Shown here one piece after another: positions 51,304 to 61,243 of a DNA stretch of 64,000 bases (position 1 is the stretch's first letter; each line of letters starts with the position of its first letter). Made by a program: the position numbers and the translations under genes. The notes beneath the pieces were generated by a model. It was not told the DNA's origin and did not search any database. It worked only from the letters and a program-made list of their open reading frames with translations. Origin of the DNA: an uncultured Lachnospiraceae bacterium (GTDB taxonomy: Bacteria; Bacillota; Clostridia; Lachnospirales; Lachnospiraceae); contig CABUPO010000002.1 in the NCBI GenBank assembly GCA_902493385.1, positions 266,071-330,070 of the forward strand, in the 5' to 3' direction.

Positions 51304-52717
51304 GGAAAGGCTTAAGGCGCTTAAAAGCTTAAGGCTTCTTATCTTTATTCTGCTTATGGTGTTTGGTATAGTTCCGGTTTCGATATATTCTTATGTTTCA
51401 TCAAGATTATATCTTTCTGATGCGATTTCACAAAGAATCACTGAATTGCAGTCTCATGCCGGAATTATATCCAATCTGGTAGTTAATTCGGATTTTTTTG
51501 AAAGAGAAGATATTAGTGAGCTTAATTCGGAGATAAGCCAGGTCGCCGATGTATATAAGGGACGTATCCTTATAATAGATAGCAACCTTACTATAGTGCG
51601 CGATACATATGAGCTTGAAGATAACAAAACAATAATATCAAAAGAGATAATAGATACGTTTGAAGGAAAGAATAACAGGTATATTAACAATGACGCAAAA
51701 TATGTCGAGATAACAGCGCCTATTAACGATACAGTGTCGCATGATGTAATAGGCGTAATATTCATGAGCTTTTCTACTGAAAATATATTTACGCTGTATG
51801 ATGCGATGCTTTCTGAAAATGTGATATTTATTACTATATTTTCAGTAATATCATTATTCTTCGCTGTTTTGGTATCTATGTGGCTTAAGAAGCCTTTTTT
51901 GCGCCTCAATAAGAGAATAAGCCGTATATCGCAAAATGACGGTACGACAGATAATTTTACAGAATACAAAGAGTTTAAGCTTATAGCGGAGTCTTATGAC
52001 AACATGATAGAAGAAGCAAGGAAGACTGAGCAGTCAAGGGATGAATTTGTTTCAAATGTATCGCATGAGCTTAAAACGCCGATAACATCAATAAAGGTTC
52101 TGGCGGAGTCTTTGGTTTCACAGGAGGATGTTCCCAAAGAGCTGTACCGTGAATTTATGGATGATATAATAAACGAAATCGAGAGAGTAAATAATATAAT
52201 TAACGACCTGCTTACAGTAGTTAAGACAGAGCAGAATGTTTCGACAATAGTAGTTTCAAGCGTCAATATTAATGAATTTATCGAGGGAATACTTAAGACA
52301 TTAAGGCCTATTGCCGCCCAGCGCAACATAGAGCTTGTTTATGAAAGCTTTCGTAATATAACTGCCGAAATAGACGAGGTAAAGCTGGGAATGGCTGTCA
52401 ATAACCTGATAGAAAATGCCATAAAATATAATTTTGACGATGGATGGGTCAGGGTATCGCTTAATTCAGACCATAAGTATTTTTATATAAAGGTATCAGA
52501 TTCAGGGGTAGGAATCCCTGAGGAGCTGCAGGATAGGATATTTGAGCGTTTTTACAGAGTAGACACGGCGCGTTCCAGAGAAACGGGAGGAACGGGACTT
52601 GGACTTGCAATTACAAGAAATATAGTTCTTCTTCACAGGGGAGCAATAAAAGTGTACAGTAAAGAAGGACAGGGCTCAATGTTTACTGTAAGGATACCTC
52701 TTAATTTTCAGGCTTAA
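51278..52717 (+). CDS. membrane sensor histidine kinase
   Basis: Two membrane segments (after LKSLRLLIFILLMVFGIVP, and near residues 180-200) enclose an extracytoplasmic sensor of about 140 residues. A HAMP-like linker, the H-box VSHELKTPITS, and the ATPase domain with N-box NLIENAIKYN, DSGVGIP and GGTGLGLAI follow. It phosphorylates the adjacent regulator. The start is uncertain: GTG 51278 or TTG 51281 lie inside the regulator gene after GGGG; the open frame extends further upstream to 51209. The kinase layout is PhoR/WalK-like without a PAS domain. Confidence 0.9.
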   Translation: MLAIILKLKERLKALKSLRLLIFILLMVFGIVPVSIYSYVSSRLYLSDAISQRITELQSHAGIISNLVVNSDFFEREDISELNSEISQVADVYKGRILIIDSNLTIVRDTYELEDNKTIISKEIIDTFEGKNNRYINNDAKYVEITAPINDTVSHDVIGVIFMSFSTENIFTLYDAMLSENVIFITIFSVISLFFAVLVSMWLKKPFLRLNKRISRISQNDGTTDNFTEYKEFKLIAESYDNMIEEARKTEQSRDEFVSNVSHELKTPITSIKVLAESLVSQEDVPKELYREFMDDIINEIERVNNIINDLLTVVKTEQNVSTIVVSSVNINEFIEGILKTLRPIAAQRNIELVYESFRNITAEIDEVKLGMAVNNLIENAIKYNFDDGWVRVSLNSDHKYFYIKVSDSGVGIPEELQDRIFERFYRVDTARSRETGGTGLGLAITRNIVLLHRGAIKVYSKEGQGSMFTVRIPLNFQA

Positions 52718-52730
52718 GCGGAGGATAGTT

Positions 52731-53663
52731 ATGAAACGATATATAGCTGCAATTTGCGTTTGTATGTTTATCGCGGTTGCTTTTTGCGGGTGCAGCAAAA
52801 AGGAAGAAGTATTTGAATATAATATCGCTTATCTTGATAAGTCGGAAACACAGCTTATATACGAGGGTTATAATGCAGGCAGCGCCTCAGCTTATGAGCT
52901 TATCGGAGAGCTTATTGATAAAATGAAGACTGCGCCTGAATCAAAAGACGCTATAGTTCCGGGCTTTGACGTTACTGATATAAAAAATTATGAGCTTACG
53001 TCTGAGGGATATGTAATTATTAATTTTGATACAGGATATAATACTCTGACTCGTGTTAAGGAGATACTGTGCCGTGCTTCAATCGTAAAGACGCTGTGTC
53101 AGATTGAAGGTGTTAATGGAGTTGAATTTTATGTAAATGAAACGCCTTTATCAGATGCTTCAGGCAAATTGTACGGCTATATGTCAGAAGAGACCTTCGT
53201 AGATAATACGAGCGGAGAGACAACCTACAAACAGACACTGAACGCCAGTCTGTATTTTTCGGATGCTTCGGGTAAGAAGATTGTAAAAGTACCTATAAGC
53301 GTCACATTTGACGGAACAATATCTATCGAACAGCTTATAATGGATCAGCTTATTAAAGGACCGGAAAGCATTAAAAGTGTGGATGAAAGTCTGCGTGGGG
53401 CAATTCCCGCAAAGACTGTAGTTAATCAGATAACGGTAAGAGAACAGATATGCTATATCGACCTTAATAAGGATTTCATAACATCAGTAGATAATATTGA
53501 TAAGGAAGTTACTCTGTATTCTGTAGTTAATTCTCTTGTTGAGCTCCACGATATTAATAAGGTGCAGTTCAGTATAGATGGGGAGACAATGAAGTTCTTT
53601 GGTAATTCTGACATCAGATTTGACGCTCCTTTAGAGAGAAATCTGGAAATCATCAGCGACTAA
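52731..53663 (+). CDS. GerMN-domain lipoprotein
   Basis: A lipoprotein signal with a lipobox-like FCGC near residues 18-21 is followed by two GerMN-type segments (about 60-145 and 180-300). VIINFDTGYNTL and ICYIDLNKDFI are the paired conserved strands. GerMN domains occur in GerM and LpqB-type envelope proteins tied to sporulation, peptidoglycan or two-component signalling. It follows the sensor kinase by 14 bases, like LpqB beside MtrAB in Actinobacteria, so it may modulate the kinase. Gene order then leads to comEC. Confidence 0.85.
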   Translation: MKRYIAAICVCMFIAVAFCGCSKKEEVFEYNIAYLDKSETQLIYEGYNAGSASAYELIGELIDKMKTAPESKDAIVPGFDVTDIKNYELTSEGYVIINFDTGYNTLTRVKEILCRASIVKTLCQIEGVNGVEFYVNETPLSDASGKLYGYMSEETFVDNTSGETTYKQTLNASLYFSDASGKKIVKVPISVTFDGTISIEQLIMDQLIKGPESIKSVDESLRGAIPAKTVVNQITVREQICYIDLNKDFITSVDNIDKEVTLYSVVNSLVELHDINKVQFSIDGETMKFFGNSDIRFDAPLERNLEIISD

Positions 53664-53678
53664 CGGAGGTGACATACA

Positions 53679-55844
53679 TTTAACAGACCATTAGTTATAA
53701 TTTTTTTCATGCAGATTACTGCAATTATTCTGTTCAGGCTTATACTGTATGACGAGCCTGTATATGACAATATATCAGGACGTGTTACGGCGTATGGATA
53801 CATTGAAAGCATAAAAGATAGAGATAAGGGAATAACCATAACAATATGCAGGGTAAATGTAACAAAAGGGCGTGAAGTGTCCAAAAAGGATAAGCTTCTT
53901 GTATATTATTCATCAGTAAATCTTATAAATAATCTGAAAATAGGACAGTTATTAAAAATAACCGGAGACGCAAAAGCGTTTGATAAGCCTTCAAATCCGG
54001 GAGAATTTGACGCATCGGGATATTATCATAATAAAGGATACGCATACAGCGTATTTTCTGAAAAAATCGAGATAGTAAACAGCAGATACAATTACATAAA
54101 AGAAGGAATAAGAAATATATCAGAAAAAATAAGCGCTGTATATTATGAAATTCTGCCTGAAGACGAGGCGGGCTTGATTAATGGAATTGTTCTGGGAAAA
54201 AGGGAGCTTATATCTGAAGAGGACGCCGCCCTTTACAAAAAAAACGGTATTATGCACCTGCTTGCAGTTTCGGGAATGCATGTAAGCACGATATCGATGC
54301 TTATATTGTATATTATATCGCATACAGGAATCGGATTTGTAAAAGGCAGGACAATAACAGCCGTGCTTCTTATAATATACGGTTATATAACAGGCTTCAG
54401 CGTATCGTGTATGAGAGCCGTTGTTATGATAATAATGAGTATCGCAGCAAGAGTGTGCGGAAGAGGATATGATTTGCCGCAGTCTGTATCAGCTGCAGGA
54501 ATATTAATACTTCTTATTAATCCAAAGGATTTGTTTTCTGCTGCATTTTTATTATCATTTGGCGCAGTAAGCGCAATAACTGTACTTGCGCCTGTATATT
54601 TAAAGCGGCTTGAATGCACAGGATTTAAGTCGGTTATATCAAGCCTCACAGTTACGCTTGTTACAGCTCCTGTTATTATTTATTATTATAATGACGTATC
54701 TTTGTATACATTTATTATTAATCTTATAGTTATTCCTCTTATGACGCTTTTGTTCATTATCGGTATAGCAAGCGTTATTTTATACGTTATAAATCCTGCG
54801 CTTGGTACGTTTGCAGCCGGAACAATGCATTATATTTTTATGTTTTATGAAAAAATATGCCTCTTTTGCGAAGAACACATATACTCATTCAGAATAACCG
54901 GACATATAAGCATTATAAGGATAATGCTGTATTATAGTTTAGGTATAATTATATTTATATTTCTTATGCTGTGCCGACGGCGTGCTATTAAAAGAACTGT
55001 ATACATAATATCAGCAGCGGCAGGGCTTTATCTGCTTTCATATTCTCCGGCAGCAGATAAAGCTGTTATTACAATGCTTGACGTGGGACAGGGCGATGGA
55101 TTGCTGATAGAGCTGCCTTCGGGTAAAAATATGATGATAGACGGAGGAAGCTCAGATAATGATGAGCTTGCAAAATATACGCTGGAACCGTTTTTAAGAT
55201 ACAAGGGAATAAATCATATAGACTGGTGGGCAGTTACACATATGGATTCAGACCATACTAACGGATTAATCGACATATGCAGACGCGCGCGTATTAACAG
55301 AATTACTATTGGTACGTTTATTCTATCCGATGTCGCGGATAAATCAGTATATAATGAACTTTTATCTTTTCGCGGCGTATATGATAATGTCATTTATATG
55401 AGCAGAAAGGATTTGCTGTCATGTGACGGGATATCATTTCAATGCCTTAATCCGGTAAAAAATTCAGACGGTCTTGACGGAGCAAACGATTATTCGCTTG
55501 TATTTAAAATGAAATACAGAGAATTTGACATGCTTTTTACAGGGGATATTTCCGAAGCTATAGAAAAGGAGCTTACAGATATCGATGACTGCGATGTGTT
55601 AAAGGTCGCGCATCATGGCTCTAAAAACTCGTCTTCGGAGGAATTTTTAAAACGGCTGTCGCCTGAAACAGCGGTTATATCTGCCGGGGAAGGCAACTCA
55701 TACGGACATCCGCATCTTGAAACTATTGAAAGGTTACAGAAATGCAGAAGCAGCATTTTTTGCACTAAAGATACGGGCGCAATAATTATATCGACTAATG
55801 GACAAGACAATATGCATATGGTAGACTGTTATAATATGAAGTAA
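53679..55844 (+). CDS. comEC: ComEC/Rec2 DNA-uptake channel
   Basis: An N-terminal OB-like DUF4131 region (about 20-125) is followed by a multi-pass Competence domain (about 165-420, DEAGLINGIVLGKRELI, LLAVSGMHVSTIS) and a C-terminal metallo-beta-lactamase domain (MLDVGQGDGLLIE, THMDSDHTNG, KVAHHGSKNSSSEEFL). The first ATG in frame, 53709, has no ribosome binding site. The expected NRPLVII start lies at 53679 after GGAGG at perfect spacing, but the codon there is TTT. Either initiation is unusual or the start is damaged. Confidence 0.9.
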   Translation, partial: FNRPLVIIFFMQITAIILFRLILYDEPVYDNISGRVTAYGYIESIKDRDKGITITICRVNVTKGREVSKKDKLLVYYSSVNLINNLKIGQLLKITGDAKAFDKPSNPGEFDASGYYHNKGYAYSVFSEKIEIVNSRYNYIKEGIRNISEKISAVYYEILPEDEAGLINGIVLGKRELISEEDAALYKKNGIMHLLAVSGMHVSTISMLILYIISHTGIGFVKGRTITAVLLIIYGYITGFSVSCMRAVVMIIMSIAARVCGRGYDLPQSVSAAGILILLINPKDLFSAAFLLSFGAVSAITVLAPVYLKRLECTGFKSVISSLTVTLVTAPVIIYYYNDVSLYTFIINLIVIPLMTLLFIIGIASVILYVINPALGTFAAGTMHYIFMFYEKICLFCEEHIYSFRITGHISIIRIMLYYSLGIIIFIFLMLCRRRAIKRTVYIISAAAGLYLLSYSPAADKAVITMLDVGQGDGLLIELPSGKNMMIDGGSSDNDELAKYTLEPFLRYKGINHIDWWAVTHMDSDHTNGLIDICRRARINRITIGTFILSDVADKSVYNELLSFRGVYDNVIYMSRKDLLSCDGISFQCLNPVKNSDGLDGANDYSLVFKMKYREFDMLFTGDISEAIEKELTDIDDCDVLKVAHHGSKNSSSEEFLKRLSPETAVISAGEGNSYGHPHLETIERLQKCRSSIFCTKDTGAIIISTNGQDNMHMVDCYNMK

Positions 55845-55905
55845 AAACCTGCCGTAAGCGGGCAGAGTATGTGATTTTGACGGAATATAAAGAACAGGAG
55901 AGTAT

Positions 55906-57825
55906 ATGATGAATATTAAATACACGGTAAAAGAATGTAACGGTAACGGATATATCAAAATCGAAGATACCGCTCTTAGTGTTGCTTGCAGGCTCATAAG
56001 CGGATGCGGTAAAAGTAATGAACCATATGAATATGAGATTTCAGTCACAAATGAAGCTGATAATAAGTGGAGCGGAATATTTCATATGGAGATTTGTATG
56101 GCTAAGAATAATCCCTGGTATTATCTTCCGGCATTTATGTACGGCCGCAACAGAGGAGACGAGCCTATGGACGGAATGAAGCTTTATCCGCGTATAACAG
56201 AGCATACGTCAAAGCCGGGTTCGCCGGTATGGAAAGTAAGGGGAGACAGGCTGTCGCATCCTGTGGCAATGGTATATGACAATGATATGGTTATAGGAAT
56301 AAGCGCAAGCCCGTACATGGACGGTAAGCTGTTCAGATATTCGGGATTTACACTGAATAATTCGGGAAGTGAATGTAAGGTTGGATATACGCTTGGTTAT
56401 GAAAATTTCCCCTGGCTTTTTATCGATTCATCAACTGTTGTAAAAGACGAGCCGTCTAACGATAATTATTTTGTGATTGACGCCCGTCAAACCGTTTCGT
56501 TTAAAGTGTATATATATGAAGAAAAAGCAGAAGACGCACGGTTAATCAACAGAATAATTGAAAATGTATACTACAGATACCATGAAGAGCCTGTAAAGAA
56601 AGCTTCATTAAGAGAAGCGGTTTCTGATATAGCAGGCGCAATATCAGAGTACGCATGGATTGAAGAAAATAAAGGATATTCTTTATTTGTATTCGACAGA
56701 GGAGACGAGATACTAAGGAAGCTCGGTTCATTTTCATGGACAAATGGATTGTCGGTGGCTGTTCCTGTTCTTATGTCAGGGGTAAGGCTTAATGACGATG
56801 AAATGAAAAATCAGGCGTTGTGCTGTATAAATAATATAATACAAGGCAGCCTGAATCCGTCGTCCGGTCTTCCTTATGATGCATGCTCAGACGAAGGAGA
56901 ATGGTCAGTAAAAGGCTGGTGGTATAACGGGATAAAGACAGGCGGCCATAGTGGATACATAGTTGGACAGGGCTTGTATTACATTATGAAAGCGTATGAA
57001 TTTGTAAAAATGCATTGTAAAACGTCATATGATGAATGGATGGACTATGTTAAGCCAATCATAGAAAAACTTGTGAATACAACAAACGGAGACGGAGAGT
57101 TCCCGTACATACTTTCAGAAACAACAGGTTCCGGGCTTGAATATGATTCATTTGGAAGCTCATGGATTATGACTGCAGTCGTATACTATATGAAGCTCAC
57201 AAAAGAATATACGTATCTTGATATGGTTAAGAAAAGTGAAATGCATTATTATGAGGAATATGTTAAAAAATGCATTTGTTACGGTGGACCGCTTGATATA
57301 AGCAAAGGAGTTGATTCCGAAGGAATACTTGCATACATAAGAGCCGTAAGGCTTCTTCATATGATAACAAAAGAGGATATTTATCTTGAACATCTTAAGG
57401 ATGCAATTGAATACGAATTTACATTTAAATTCTGTTACAATTCGCCTGTAAGCATACCGCCTCTGTCTAAAAATGGATGGTCAAGCTGCGGAGGCTCGGT
57501 AACGTCGGTAGTCAATCCTCATATACATCCAATGTCCAGCACAGTAGTTGACGAAATGATGTATTATGTGGAACAGACGAAAGATGAGTATATTAAAGCC
57601 CGTATAAAGGATGTTATAAGGTGGGGATGCCAGACCTATAACTATTATGACGGCGAATATGATTACGGAAAGAAAGGCTGGATGTCCGAAAGATATTGTT
57701 ATTCGCAGGGGCTTCTGACGGAAAAATATGAGGACGGAAGTCCTGCTTCTACATGGTTTGCACTTATGCCCTGGGCTGGAGCGAGCATAATTGAAGGAAT
57801 GACAGGAGACGCATGGGAACAATAA
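55906..57825 (+). CDS. predicted (alpha/alpha)6-barrel glycosidase-like protein
   Basis: A 639-residue protein with no signal peptide. The N-terminal half (about 1-225) looks like a beta-rich domain. The C-terminal half (about 260-639) shows helical repeats with aromatic and acidic motifs (SFSWTNGLSVAVPVLMSG, WWYNGIKTGGHSGYIVGQGL, GSSWIMTAVVYYM), typical of six-hairpin glycosidases and lyases. I cannot assign a GH or PL family. Acids in EWSVKGWW and DEMMYY could be catalytic. Isolated between comEC and tRNA-Ser, with its own ribosome binding site (CAGGAG) and terminator. Confidence 0.6.
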   Translation: MMNIKYTVKECNGNGYIKIEDTALSVACRLISGCGKSNEPYEYEISVTNEADNKWSGIFHMEICMAKNNPWYYLPAFMYGRNRGDEPMDGMKLYPRITEHTSKPGSPVWKVRGDRLSHPVAMVYDNDMVIGISASPYMDGKLFRYSGFTLNNSGSECKVGYTLGYENFPWLFIDSSTVVKDEPSNDNYFVIDARQTVSFKVYIYEEKAEDARLINRIIENVYYRYHEEPVKKASLREAVSDIAGAISEYAWIEENKGYSLFVFDRGDEILRKLGSFSWTNGLSVAVPVLMSGVRLNDDEMKNQALCCINNIIQGSLNPSSGLPYDACSDEGEWSVKGWWYNGIKTGGHSGYIVGQGLYYIMKAYEFVKMHCKTSYDEWMDYVKPIIEKLVNTTNGDGEFPYILSETTGSGLEYDSFGSSWIMTAVVYYMKLTKEYTYLDMVKKSEMHYYEEYVKKCICYGGPLDISKGVDSEGILAYIRAVRLLHMITKEDIYLEHLKDAIEYEFTFKFCYNSPVSIPPLSKNGWSSCGGSVTSVVNPHIHPMSSTVVDEMMYYVEQTKDEYIKARIKDVIRWGCQTYNYYDGEYDYGKKGWMSERYCYSQGLLTEKYEDGSPASTWFALMPWAGASIIEGMTGDAWEQ

Positions 57826-57836
57826 AATCAGTCAGT

Positions 57837-57880
57837 AAAAAGGCGAAAGCCCCGATTTTATCGGGGTTTTCACCTTTTTG
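57837..57880 (+). terminator. intrinsic terminator after glycosidase gene
   Basis: CCCCGAT-TTT-ATCGGGG core stem extended by GGCGAAA/TTTTCACC and A/T runs on each side, so it may also stop transcripts coming from the tRNA side. Confidence 0.88.
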
Positions 57881-57884
57881 GCAG

Positions 57885-57975
57885 CGGAGACGGAGGGATT
57901 CGAACCCTCGTACCGGTGTTAAACCGATAAACTGATTTCGAGTCAGTCCCGTTACGGCCTCTTCGGTACGTCTCC
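57885..57975 (-). tRNA. tRNA-Ser (CGA anticodon)
   Basis: On the minus strand the 91-base sequence folds as a class II tRNA. The acceptor stem is GGAGACG with CGTCTCC and discriminator G. The anticodon arm ACTGA-CTCGAAA-TCAGT has anticodon CGA. A long variable arm follows, and the T arm is GAGGGTTCGAATCCCTC. CCA is not encoded (CTG follows). It reads UCG serine codons. Confidence 0.93.
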
Positions 57976-57980
57976 ATATA

Positions 57981-58961
57981 TTATAAAAGACTGCTAAGTC
58001 TTATTATAAGCATTTCAACGCCAATCTGCGGAGATGATTTTCCTGTCTTGATATTTTCATCAACATCTATACATTCGGTTAAGATGTTAATGAGCTCCTC
58101 TTTTTTATAAGCGTTCGCCTGAGCCTTATATTTTCTGACTGTAAATGAAGGAACCGATATAATCTTTGCAACGGCTGAGTCAGACTGGCTGTACAGCTCC
58201 TTTATCATGGCAAGTATATTATAATGTCTTGTGAGAAGAAATAATATAGATAAAGGGCTTTCTTTCATTGCAAGAAGGTCGGCATAAAGTCTGAGCGCAT
58301 CGTTTCTTTTGCCGGATACAATAAAATCCATCATATTAAATATCCTGCTTGAAAGAAGAGTAGTGCAGATTGCATCTACATCATCTGTATCTATCTGAGC
58401 CTTATCACCTACATAGGAGATAAGCTTGTCCATCTCATTAATAAGCTGCTGCATCTCGATTCCGGATTTCTCAATGAGACGCTTTGCAGCGCGCGTTGTA
58501 ATCCTGCAGCCGGCTTTGTCAAGGTAAGCGGCAATCCATGATATAAGCTCGTTATCTTTATAATGCTTAAATTCGCATATTGTTCCGTGAGCTTTGATTA
58601 ATTTGAAGAGAGCGTTACGTTTATCAATATCATGCTCTATAAATATAATCTTAGTAGATTCCGCCTTGTCCATAAGCTTCTCACTGAAAGAAGAGGACTT
58701 TTTCATAAATCCACTGTCTTCTATTACAATAAGTAAGTTGTCTGCAAAGAAAGGCACAAGCTTTGCCTGTTCTGCAATATCATCTTCATTCGCTGTGTCT
58801 GAATTATAATACCGGTAATTCATATTGCCGGAAGGTGAATCGCCTAGAATACCTTCAGACAGACGGTCTCTGTAATATCTGATGAGATAATCCTCTTCAC
58901 CATATAACAGATAAAAATCAGAATAAGCGCCAGACTTAATATGATTATTAAGTGTCTGCAT
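57981..58961 (-). CDS. holA: DNA polymerase III subunit delta
   Basis: Clamp-loader subunit that opens the beta clamp. The 326-residue protein has the HolA layout: N-terminal YLLYGEEDYLIRYYRDRL (degenerate AAA domain), FADNLLIVIEDSGF, and an all-helical C-terminal collar (LYADLLAMKESPLSILFLLTRHYNILA, in parts). It starts at ATG 58961 with CAGGTG upstream; an in-frame GTG at 58970 is possible. It lies 5 bases from the tRNA-Ser gene, transcribed in the same direction. In Firmicutes holA often follows comEC, and here it is nearby though inverted. Confidence 0.92.
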   Translation of the reverse strand: MQTLNNHIKSGAYSDFYLLYGEEDYLIRYYRDRLSEGILGDSPSGNMNYRYYNSDTANEDDIAEQAKLVPFFADNLLIVIEDSGFMKKSSSFSEKLMDKAESTKIIFIEHDIDKRNALFKLIKAHGTICEFKHYKDNELISWIAAYLDKAGCRITTRAAKRLIEKSGIEMQQLINEMDKLISYVGDKAQIDTDDVDAICTTLLSSRIFNMMDFIVSGKRNDALRLYADLLAMKESPLSILFLLTRHYNILAMIKELYSQSDSAVAKIISVPSFTVRKYKAQANAYKKEELINILTECIDVDENIKTGKSSPQIGVEMLIIRLSSLL

Positions 58962-59088
58962 ATATATCACCTGCCCAGCTAAGCACTAATATATAATAAC
59001 AACAATTTGATGAATTATCAAGCATAACTTTACATGATTTTACTGCAATGTTATACTATATGAAACGCAGTGCGTAAGGAGAGATTAT

Positions 59089-60246
59089 ATGAAAGCAATG
59101 ATATTTGCATCAGTTGCATCTATGGTAGACCTTTTTAACAGAGACAATATAGACATACTTATGGAGCTTGGTTATGAGGTTACAGTAGCGTGCAATTTTA
59201 AAGAAGGAAGCGTTTATTCCAAAGAGGCGGCAAAGCAGTTTGAAAAAGAGCTGCGGATAATGGGATGTGATACGGTTAATGTGCCGGTTCCCAGACACGC
59301 GTCAGATATAGCAGGAATGATACGTACTATTCAGATTTTAAGAAAAGATATGGAAAAGAAGCGCTACAGTATAATACACTGCCAGTCGCCAATCGGAGGC
59401 GTGCTTGCAAGAATAGCGGCGTATTCATTTAGAAAAGAGGGTGCAAAGGTTATATATTTTGCACATGGTTTTCATTTCTATACCGGAGCTCCAGAGATTA
59501 ACTGGCTTATTTATTACAATATTGAAAAGCTTTGCGCTCATTTTACCGACGTGCTTCTTACGCTTAACAGGGAAGATTATGTGCGCGCTAAAAAGCATTT
59601 TGATACTGACGTAAGGTATATACCCGGAGCGGGAATTGATGTGCTTGGCATTATAGATTGCGTGCCTGACATTAAGAAGAAGCGTAATGAGCTTAATATA
59701 CCTGCTGGCAAGAGGATTATCATATCAGTGTGCGAACTCAGCTACAGAAAGAACTGTGAAACAATGATAAGAGCATTTATTAAAGCCGGACGTGACGACG
59801 CAGTGCTGCTTATGTGTGGAATCGGTTCGCAGATGGACATGCTTAAGGAGCTTGTTGACAGAGAGGGTGTGTCAGATAAAGTTATATTCGCCGGATTCCG
59901 TGATGATATCATAGAATTATTTAAAATATCCGACATGTTCATGTTCACTTCAAGACAGGAGGGGCTTCCGGTGGCGCTTATGCAGGCTATGGCATGCAGG
60001 CTGCCGGTACTGTGCTCGAGGATAAGAGGTAATGTGGATCTTATAAAAGATTCGGAGGGCGGATATATGTATAACTGCGAAGACATTGACGGGTTTGCAG
60101 AGGGAATTTCGCGCATACTTGACGACACGGAGACTGCAGCACGCATGGGAGAGTGCAATTTTTCAAAAATATCCGGTTATGACAGAGCGGTTGTTAATAA
60201 AATCATGAAAAAAATATATGTATCTATGGGAGAAGATAATGAATAA
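59089..60246 (+). CDS. glycosyltransferase family 4 protein
   Basis: GT-B glycosyltransferase. An N-terminal acceptor domain (about 1-195) contains YSIIHCQSPIGGVLARIAA and the C-terminal Glycos_transf_1 domain (about 200-380) contains ELSYRKNCETMIRAF and the nucleotide-sugar E-x7-E-like MFTSRQEGLPVALMQAMAC. It resembles EpsD/CapM-type enzymes of capsule and exopolysaccharide synthesis. AAGGAGAG precedes the ATG. The following GT2 gene overlaps its end by 8 bases, so the two act together, probably on a lipid-linked glycan. Confidence 0.92.
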   Translation: MKAMIFASVASMVDLFNRDNIDILMELGYEVTVACNFKEGSVYSKEAAKQFEKELRIMGCDTVNVPVPRHASDIAGMIRTIQILRKDMEKKRYSIIHCQSPIGGVLARIAAYSFRKEGAKVIYFAHGFHFYTGAPEINWLIYYNIEKLCAHFTDVLLTLNREDYVRAKKHFDTDVRYIPGAGIDVLGIIDCVPDIKKKRNELNIPAGKRIIISVCELSYRKNCETMIRAFIKAGRDDAVLLMCGIGSQMDMLKELVDREGVSDKVIFAGFRDDIIELFKISDMFMFTSRQEGLPVALMQAMACRLPVLCSRIRGNVDLIKDSEGGYMYNCEDIDGFAEGISRILDDTETAARMGECNFSKISGYDRAVVNKIMKKIYVSMGEDNE

Positions 60247-61147
60247 TATAAAGGTTCAGGTAATAATGTCCACGTATAATGGAGAGCGGTATATTAAAAA
60301 GCAGCTTGACAGTATAATAAAGCAGGACATGCCGGTTAGTCTTTATATAAGAGACGACGGTTCAACTGACGGAACTCTTGATATAATAAAGGAATATGAA
60401 TCACTTTATGATAATATAAGCTATATAAAAGGAAATAATATCGGAGTAGTTAAAAGCTTCTTTGAGCTCTTTAAGGACGCGTCAGACGATTCTGATTATA
60501 TTGCGCTTGCCGACCAGGACGACATATGGTTTCCTGATAAAATAAGCAGGGCGGTTAAAGAGCTGTCTGCCAAAAATCAGAATAAGCCTCTTTTGTATTG
60601 TGCAGAACAGACGCTTATAGACGCAGATGATAATGAGCTGACGGTAAATATGATGACAGTCCATAAAAGACCTGGCTTTGGCAATGCTGTTGTTGAAAAT
60701 ATAGCTACGGGATGCACTTGTGTTTTTAATAAAAGCATGCTTAAGCTGCTTAAAGAATATCAGCCTGAATATACAATAATGCATGACTGGTGGATATATA
60801 TGCTTGCTTCTTCTATAGGTGAAGTGATATATGATGAAAGACCGTGCATGTACTACAGGCAGCACGGCAATAATACGATGGGTTCAAGAACTAATTATAT
60901 AGAAGAATTTAAGGAGCGGATTAAAAGATATTCTGCAAATTACGGAAAGCTTTACAGACAGCTTGAATGCTTTGATAAAGCCGGATACAGTATAAGTAAC
61001 GAGGACAGATATATAAAAGAGCTGATTCTAGGATACAGAAAAAATTTTGCCGTGCGGATAAAGTGTATTTTCAGCAGACACATCTACAGACAACGCTTTA
61101 TGGATAATATAATATTCAAGCTTTTGTTCCTTACTAATCATATTTGA
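60239..61147 (+). CDS. glycosyltransferase family 2 protein
   Basis: GT-A glycosyltransferase of about 302 residues. VQVIMSTYNGERYIKKQLDS and RDDGSTDGTLDII form the nucleotide-binding core, ALADQDDIWFP holds the DxD metal motif, and HDWWIYMLAS the catalytic base region. It is close to rhamnosyl/galactosyl transferases (RfbF-like). ATG 60239 overlaps the end of the GT4 gene; GGGAGAAG is its ribosome binding site. It ends with a basic C-terminal helix. The sugar specificity is unknown. Confidence 0.92.
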   Translation: MNNIKVQVIMSTYNGERYIKKQLDSIIKQDMPVSLYIRDDGSTDGTLDIIKEYESLYDNISYIKGNNIGVVKSFFELFKDASDDSDYIALADQDDIWFPDKISRAVKELSAKNQNKPLLYCAEQTLIDADDNELTVNMMTVHKRPGFGNAVVENIATGCTCVFNKSMLKLLKEYQPEYTIMHDWWIYMLASSIGEVIYDERPCMYYRQHGNNTMGSRTNYIEEFKERIKRYSANYGKLYRQLECFDKAGYSISNEDRYIKELILGYRKNFAVRIKCIFSRHIYRQRFMDNIIFKLLFLTNHI

Positions 61148-61243
61148 CAAAAGTTGTATATAACTGATTAATATGTTATTATTGTGCAAATGACTGGGTA
61201 AGAGGGAGTTAAATTGAATAAATTCAGAAAGGGATGTTAAATA

